From assembly GCA_016282055.1 (NCBI GenBank), contig JAEEJT010000040.1, positions 1-10,085 on the forward strand: a stretch of DNA of 10,085 nt. Reading direction: 5' to 3'. The position numbers and the translations under genes are program-made. This stretch comes from Bacilli bacterium. Lineage in GTDB: Bacteria; Bacillota_I; Bacilli_A; ML615J-28; CAG-698. This document shows, in pieces, positions 6,737-10,085 of this stretch (its first letter is position 1; each line of letters starts with the position of its first letter). The notes under the pieces were generated by a model. It made no database searches. It worked only from the letters and a program-made list of their open reading frames with translations, and was not told where the DNA came from.

Positions 6737-7614
6737 TTATTATTCTCCTTCTTTAGATTATAAATATTCTTTATTTCATCTGGTGTAAAACTATATTGTG
6801 TATTACAATAACGACAAGTAACTTCAGTATCTTTAGTATCATTTGCCATATCTAATAGTTCATTCTCTGATAATGTTAATAAACCATTAACAAATCTTGA
6901 TTTTGAACATGGACAAAAGAAAGTTGCTTCATATTTATCAAGTAATTTATAATCATTTTCAAATAATAATTTTAATATATCTTCAAGTTCATTTGTATTA
7001 TTTAGAATTTGACTAAATTCAGTAATTTTACTTAGTTTCTTTTCTAAATATGATATTGTTTTTTCACTAGCATTTGGAAGTAATTGTAATAATACTCCAC
7101 CGCATACTTTACATGTATTATCGACATCAAATAAACTTGATAATAATATAGCACTTGGTGTTTGTTCTGATTTAGTAAAATAGTATGTAAAGTCTTTTGC
7201 TAAATCACCAGTATTAATTCTAATTGATGAAGTAAATAGATTTTCCATTTTTAAATCTTTTATTACATCAATATATCCATTACAACCTAATGTAGTAATA
7301 TCATCTATTTTATCATTTCTTGTAAAATTGACATGAGGATTTTGACAATATCCTCTTACATTACCATGACTGTTAGCATCTACACAAACATATCCTATTG
7401 GTCCATTACCATCAAGTTTAATAGTAACTTCTTCATCAAGTTTTAGTGTTCCGCCCATCATAAGACCTATTGTCATAGCTTTACCTAAAACACTTGCTGC
7501 ACTAGGATATAAGTCATGCTTAGCAATTGCTGTGTTCACTATATTTGTTGATCGTACAACATATACTTTACACTCATCATTTAATGCTAATGCTTTATAA
7601 ATATAATCTTCCAT
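6733..7614 (-). CDS. hslO: Hsp33, redox-regulated holding chaperone
   Basis: The 293-residue protein is a cytoplasmic chaperone that is switched on when oxidation releases zinc from its four C-terminal cysteines. These are present as CPC (C234, C236) and CRYC (C267, C270), with normal spacing. The N-terminal core carries GNVRGY (84-89) and GGVLLQLLP (172-180), standard family patterns. Odd points are further cysteines at 15, 77, 90, 111 and 162-171: the segment before GGVLLQ reads NTCKVC, giving an extra CxxC at C168/C171 that the usual Hsp33 core does not have. The ATG lies after an AAGGTG site (complement near 7620-7627). It leads a three-gene operon with the M42 peptidase and the FNT protein, joined by ATGA overlaps. 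In Bacillus subtilis hslO is also close to ftsH, so this is a rearranged version of a known neighbourhood. Confidence 0.96.
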   Translation of the reverse strand: MEDYIYKALALNDECKVYVVRSTNIVNTAIAKHDLYPSAASVLGKAMTIGLMMGGTLKLDEEVTIKLDGNGPIGYVCVDANSHGNVRGYCQNPHVNFTRNDKIDDITTLGCNGYIDVIKDLKMENLFTSSIRINTGDLAKDFTYYFTKSEQTPSAILLSSLFDVDNTCKVCGGVLLQLLPNASEKTISYLEKKLSKITEFSQILNNTNELEDILKLLFENDYKLLDKYEATFFCPCSKSRFVNGLLTLSENELLDMANDTKDTEVTCRYCNTQYSFTPDEIKNIYNLKKENNK

Positions 7615-7630
7615 TTTTTCACCTTCTGTT

Positions 7631-7664
7631 ATTATATTTTATAACAAAACTGTTAATTTATCAA
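7631..7664 (-). promoter_or_regulatory. Likely promoter region of the hslO operon
   Basis: Reading the minus strand, an extended -10 candidate TGTTATAAA (core at 7638-7643) follows a TTGATA (7659-7664) at 15 bases, and an alternative TATAAT lies at 7631-7636. The spacing is imperfect for every pairing, so a promoter is likely here but the exact elements are uncertain. Confidence 0.45.
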
Positions 7665-7735
7665 TCAATAAGTTTATATTGTAATATATATAGTAAATAT
7701 AGTTACGTTTTCACTTATTTGTATATTAAAAATTA

Positions 7736-7764
7736 TTGTTTTTTATCTTTGTTTTGTGTAAAAT
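7736..7764 (+). promoter_or_regulatory. Sigma-A-type promoter for adeC
   Basis: The -35 TTGTTT (7736-7741) and -10 TAAAAT (7759-7764) are 17 bases apart, with TG pairs just before the -10. The transcript would start near 7771, followed by AAGGAG (7784-7789) eight bases before the ATG. I see no PurR box and no purine riboswitch in the short leader. Confidence 0.7.
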
Positions 7765-7797
7765 AAATACATCTAGAGAAAAAAAGGAGATTTATAA

Positions 7798-9513
7798 ATG
7801 TTAGAAAAATATGTTAAAGCTGCTTTGAAACAAGAAGTTTGTTCTTTAGTATTAAAAAACGCTACATATGTTAATGTATTTACTCACAAATTATGTCAAG
7901 GTGACATAGCGATTAAAGATAATAAGATTGTAGGAATTGGAAATTATAAGGGAGAAGTTGAAGTTGATTGCACAGGAAAAATAGTTATTCCTGGATTAAT
8001 TGATGGTCATGTTCATATTGAATCAAGTATGTTAACTCCAGAAGGATTTGCTTCATTAGTTGTTCCACATGGTACAACATCAATTATTGCCGATCCACAT
8101 GAAATCACAAATGTTTGTGGTATTGATGGATTTAATTATATGGTTGAAGCAAGTAAAAATGTTCCTTTAGGAATATATATGCAACTTCCATCATGCGTAC
8201 CAGCTACACCATTTGAAACAAGTGGAGCTATCATCGATGGAAAAATGACAGAAGAAGAAATTAAAAAAGAAGGAGCCTATGGATTAGGTGAATTCATGAA
8301 TTATCCTGGTGTTTTAGCATGTGACCCTGATACATTAAGAAAAATTGAAGGAGCACAAAAAGCTAATAAAATGATAGATGGTCATGCACCAATGGTTACT
8401 GGTGATGAATTAAATGCATATTTATCAACAGGAATTTCAACAGATCATGAATCATGTTCAGCTGAAGAAATGCTTGAAAAGTTAGATAAAGGTATGTACA
8501 CTTATTTAAGAGTTGGTTCTTATACTAAAGATTTAGAAATAGCTAAAGCTATTACTAATGAAAATAGTAGAAGAGTAATTATGTGTACTGATGATAAACA
8601 TTGCGCTGATATTTTCTATCAAGGTCATATGGATGAAGCATTAAGAAAAGTTGTTAAAGCTGGTGTTGAACCAATTACATCTGTTACTATGGCAACTTTA
8701 AATACTGCTGAAGCGTATAGTTTGAAATATCGTGGTGGTATTGGACCTGGATATTTTGCTGATTTAGCTGTTGTTGATAATCTTAATGATTTCAATGTTA
8801 CTTTAGTTATTAAAGATGGTAGTATTGTTGCTAAAGATGGTAAGCCATTATTCGATGTAAATAAACGTTATTTACCAAAAACAGTTTTAAATACTGTTCA
8901 TGTTAAAGATTTCACTAGTGATGATTTTAAAATTACTTTAAAGGGTAAAAAAGCTAATGTTATGACAACATCAGCAAATGGAGTTATGACTGGTCTTGAA
9001 GTATGTGAAATTGAATCTAAAAATGGTGATATTGATATCAAAGGTACTGATTATCTAAAGATGGTTGTTGTTGAAAGACATAAAATGACTGGTAATATTG
9101 GTAAAGGCATTATTAAAGGATATGGCTTTAAAGGTGGAGCAATGGGTATTAGTGTTGCTCATGACTCTCACAATATTATTCTTTTAGGTGATGATAATGA
9201 ATCATTACTTAAAGCAACAAATGCTTTAAAAGATAATGGTGGTGGAATGGTTATTGTTAATAAAGAAGAAAACAAGACTTATGTTTTACCACTTGATATT
9301 GCTGGTTTAATGTCTAGTAAAAATCCAATGTATTTAGTAACAGAATCACAAAAGATGATAGATAAAGCATATGAAATGGGAGTAGATAAAAATAGAGAGG
9401 CTTTTTTCTCTTTAGTATTCTTATCTCTTGCTGTTATTCCTCATATTCGTTTAGTTGATAAAGGACTTGTTGATGTATTCAAGTTTGACTTTATACCTCT
9501 AGATGCAGAGTAA
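7798..9513 (+). CDS. adeC: Adenine deaminase
   Basis: The 571-residue cytoplasmic metal-dependent enzyme hydrolyses adenine to hypoxanthine and ammonia. It is close to the length of Bacillus AdeC. The amidohydrolase barrel shows the first metal motif in GLIDGHVHIESSM (H71, H73, E75), the PHGTTSIIADPHEI block (90-103), DGHAP (H196), STDHES (H217) and CTDDKH (D265/D266). The composite N-terminal sandwich part, GDIAIKDNKIVGIG (35-48), and the C-terminal adenine-deaminase domain, with GGGMVIV (481-487) and the IPLDAE tail, are both present. The AAGGAG at 7784-7789 supports the start. The gene is monocistronic with its own promoter and terminator. Together with Hpt at 784 it makes a complete adenine-to-IMP salvage route. 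No key residue appears to be missing. Confidence 0.97.
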   Translation: MLEKYVKAALKQEVCSLVLKNATYVNVFTHKLCQGDIAIKDNKIVGIGNYKGEVEVDCTGKIVIPGLIDGHVHIESSMLTPEGFASLVVPHGTTSIIADPHEITNVCGIDGFNYMVEASKNVPLGIYMQLPSCVPATPFETSGAIIDGKMTEEEIKKEGAYGLGEFMNYPGVLACDPDTLRKIEGAQKANKMIDGHAPMVTGDELNAYLSTGISTDHESCSAEEMLEKLDKGMYTYLRVGSYTKDLEIAKAITNENSRRVIMCTDDKHCADIFYQGHMDEALRKVVKAGVEPITSVTMATLNTAEAYSLKYRGGIGPGYFADLAVVDNLNDFNVTLVIKDGSIVAKDGKPLFDVNKRYLPKTVLNTVHVKDFTSDDFKITLKGKKANVMTTSANGVMTGLEVCEIESKNGDIDIKGTDYLKMVVVERHKMTGNIGKGIIKGYGFKGGAMGISVAHDSHNIILLGDDNESLLKATNALKDNGGGMVIVNKEENKTYVLPLDIAGLMSSKNPMYLVTESQKMIDKAYEMGVDKNREAFFSLVFLSLAVIPHIRLVDKGLVDVFKFDFIPLDAE

Positions 9514-9518
9514 AATAA

Positions 9519-9548
9519 AAAGTGGTCAAATGACCACTTTATTTTTTT
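9519..9548. terminator. Terminator after adeC, probably bidirectional
   Basis: A 9-bp stem AAAGTGGTC/GACCACTTT (9519-9527 and 9532-9540) with an AAAT loop is followed by a T tract. On the minus strand the A-rich left flank gives TTTTTATTTTA, so the same hairpin can also end the tRNA-Gln(CUG) transcript. Confidence 0.88.
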
Positions 9549-9551
9549 ATT

Positions 9552-9626
9552 TGGCAGAGCATATTAGATTCGAACTAATGAATGACAGGGTCAGAACCTG
9601 TTGCCTTACCGCTTGGCTAATGCTCT
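9552..9626 (-). tRNA. tRNA-Gln (anticodon CUG)
   Basis: On the minus strand the gene folds into a full cloverleaf: acceptor AGAGCAT paired with ATGCTCT, D stem GCC/GGC, anticodon stem ACAGG/CCTGT with loop TTCTGAC (anticodon CTG, reading CAG), a five-base variable loop, T stem ATTAG/CTAAT with loop TTCGAAT, discriminator G and encoded CCA. The G discriminator fits glutamine. It has its own promoter and is separated from the next tRNA by a terminator. Confidence 0.95.
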
Positions 9627-9633
9627 ATGTATT

Positions 9634-9642
9634 ATTATATCA
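9634..9642 (-). promoter_or_regulatory. Extended -10 promoter for tRNA-Gln (CUG)
   Basis: The minus strand reads TGATATAAT, a perfect extended -10 with core at 9634-9639. The -35 position holds only a weak TTTATT. The predicted start falls at or one base from the mature tRNA 5' end (9626), leaving almost no leader. Confidence 0.65.
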
Positions 9643-9660
9643 TAAGTAATATTTATAATA

Positions 9661-9690
9661 AATAAAAAAAGATGCTTAATAGCATCTTTT
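9661..9690 (-). terminator. Terminator of the tRNA-Tyr/tRNA-Gln(UUG) unit
   Basis: The 9-bp stem AAAAGATGC/GCATCTTTT (9667-9675 and 9682-9690) has a six-base loop. Read on the minus strand it ends in a seven-base T run, 13 bases beyond the CCA of tRNA-Gln(UUG). Confidence 0.85.
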
Positions 9691-9703
9691 AATTATCCAT
9701 AAA

Positions 9704-9777
9704 TGGCAGGGCTTACTAGATTCGAACTAGTGATGAAGGAGTCAAAGTCCTTTGCCTTACCGCTTGGCTAAAGCCCT
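9704..9777 (-). tRNA. tRNA-Gln (anticodon UUG)
   Basis: The minus strand gives a complete cloverleaf: acceptor AGGGCTT/AAGCCCT, D arm identical to the other tRNA-Gln, anticodon stem AAGGA/TCCTT with loop CTTTGAC (anticodon TTG, reading CAA), four-base variable loop, T stem ACTAG/CTAGT, discriminator G and encoded CCA. It lies six bases after tRNA-Tyr and is co-transcribed with it. Confidence 0.95.
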
Positions 9778-9783
9778 AAAAAA

Positions 9784-9868
9784 TGGTGGCGGGGAGTGGA
9801 TTCGAACCACTGAACACAGAGTGAGTGGATTTACAGTCCACCGCGTTTAGCCACTTCGCTACCCAGCC
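9784..9868 (-). tRNA. tRNA-Tyr (anticodon GUA)
   Basis: This class II tRNA has anticodon stem GTGGA/TCCAC, loop CTGTAAA (anticodon GTA), a 13-base variable arm that can form a 3-bp CAC/GTG stem, T stem AGTGG/CCACT with loop TTCGAAT, discriminator A and encoded CCA. The acceptor pairs GGCTGGG with CCCCGCC, leaving one T-C mismatch at positions 4 and 69. The rest is canonical, so it is called as a functional gene. Confidence 0.93.
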
Positions 9869-9886
9869 ATCTCAAATTGCTAATAA

Positions 9887-9915
9887 ATTATACTATATTA
9901 TTATAAAAAAAGCAA
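9887..9915 (-). promoter_or_regulatory. Promoter of the tRNA-Tyr/tRNA-Gln(UUG) unit
   Basis: On the minus strand, -35 TTGCTT (9910-9915) and a perfect -10 TATAAT (9887-9892) are 17 bases apart. The start is near 9880, giving a leader of about a dozen bases before tRNA-Tyr. Confidence 0.8.
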
Positions 9916-9951
9916 TACTTTTTATAAATTAATTTTAAAAAATTTTTAAAG

Positions 9952-9980
9952 TTGAAATGTATAAGCAATTATGGTATAAT
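9952..9980 (+). promoter_or_regulatory. Strong promoter for the lysyl-tRNA synthetase gene
   Basis: The -35 TTGAAA (9952-9957), a 17-base spacer and the extended -10 TGGTATAAT (core 9975-9980) are close to ideal. The predicted leader of about 35 bases is too short for a T-box. It is divergent from the tRNA promoter at 9887-9915. Confidence 0.85.
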
Positions 9981-10021
9981 ACATAAGATAAAAATATATA
10001 ATTAATATTTAGAGGTGAACT

Positions 10022-10085
10022 ATGCATTGGTCAGAAGAAATTGCAGAACGTATAATTGCTCGTAATCCTAATAAAGAAGAGTATG
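10022..10085 (+). CDS. lysK: Probable class I lysyl-tRNA synthetase, N-terminal fragment (3' truncated by window)
   Basis: Only 21 codons are visible, starting MHWSEEIAERI and ending in PNKEEY. AGAGG at 10011-10015 precedes the ATG by six bases. Class I lysyl-tRNA synthetases commonly start MHW-x-E/D-x-IAE and then reach a Y/H-V-x-A-[ST]-GISPSG nucleotide-binding strand; the visible part matches the first half, but the HIGN signature lies beyond the edge. The enzyme would charge tRNA-Lys in the cytoplasm. Position near tRNA genes and in the hslO neighbourhood, where Bacillus has class II lysS, is supportive but not proof. The call rests on a short match from memory. Confidence 0.7.
   Translation, partial: MHWSEEIAERIIARNPNKEEY

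Noticed and set aside
7681..7706. Imperfect dyad GTAATATAT...ATATAGTTAC between hslO and adeC
   Set aside because: It has a bulge and is made almost only of A and T, so chance pairing is likely; not strong enough to call an operator.
7527..7766. 79-residue plus-strand frame upstream of adeC
   Set aside because: It overlaps the 5' end of hslO and the adeC promoter, and is rich in Tyr/Leu/Phe as expected from AT-rich non-coding DNA.
7615..7797. Possible purine riboswitch or PurR box before adeC
   Set aside because: The predicted leader is about 27 bases, with no paired domain and no PurR-like sequence.
9981..10021. T-box leader before the synthetase gene
   Set aside because: The leader is about 35 bases, too short, and has neither a T-box sequence nor a terminator hairpin.

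Overview
The window is a strongly AT-rich bacterial chromosome segment that uses the standard bacterial code: TGA acts as a stop in two genes and tryptophan is TGG. Purine-rich Shine-Dalgarno sites, consensus sigma-A-type promoters and the tilS-hpt-ftsH...hslO...lysyl-tRNA synthetase neighbourhood point to a low-GC Bacillota lineage, perhaps a host-associated Bacilli or Mycoplasmatota-like clade that kept code 11. The exact taxon cannot be fixed from this sequence.

Left block (bases 1-4220, plus strand): the C-terminal part of tilS, then hpt, ftsH, rqcP and maf, tightly packed. It joins tRNA decoding (TilS), purine salvage (Hpt), membrane protein quality control (FtsH), rescue of stalled 60S-like/50S subunits (RqcP) and nucleotide-pool sanitation (Maf). 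A 28-bp perfect palindrome covers the rqcP stop codon just before maf. A clear intrinsic terminator ends the block.

Middle block (4221-7797): a single plus-strand gene with its own promoter encodes a membrane protein that aligns by eye with YugP-type zinc proteases (PF04298) but has lost the HExxH motif, so it is probably a pseudoprotease. It converges, across a shared bidirectional terminator, on a minus-strand operon: hslO (Hsp33), an M42 aminopeptidase and a short formate/nitrite-type channel. The three genes are linked by two successive 4-base ATGA overlaps.

Right block (7798-10085): adeC (adenine deaminase) has its own promoter and terminator. With hpt it gives a route from adenine to hypoxanthine to IMP. 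Three minus-strand tRNA genes follow: Tyr(GUA) and Gln(UUG) as one unit, then Gln(CUG) with a separate promoter. At the right edge, a divergent strong promoter drives the start of a gene whose first residues look like a class I lysyl-tRNA synthetase.

Most of the window is ordinary housekeeping sequence. I found no CRISPR array, transposon, phage gene or defence cassette. The items most worth a second look are the YugP-like pseudoprotease, the extra CxxC in Hsp33, the mismatch in the tRNA-Tyr acceptor stem and the apparently leaderless tRNA-Gln(CUG) promoter.
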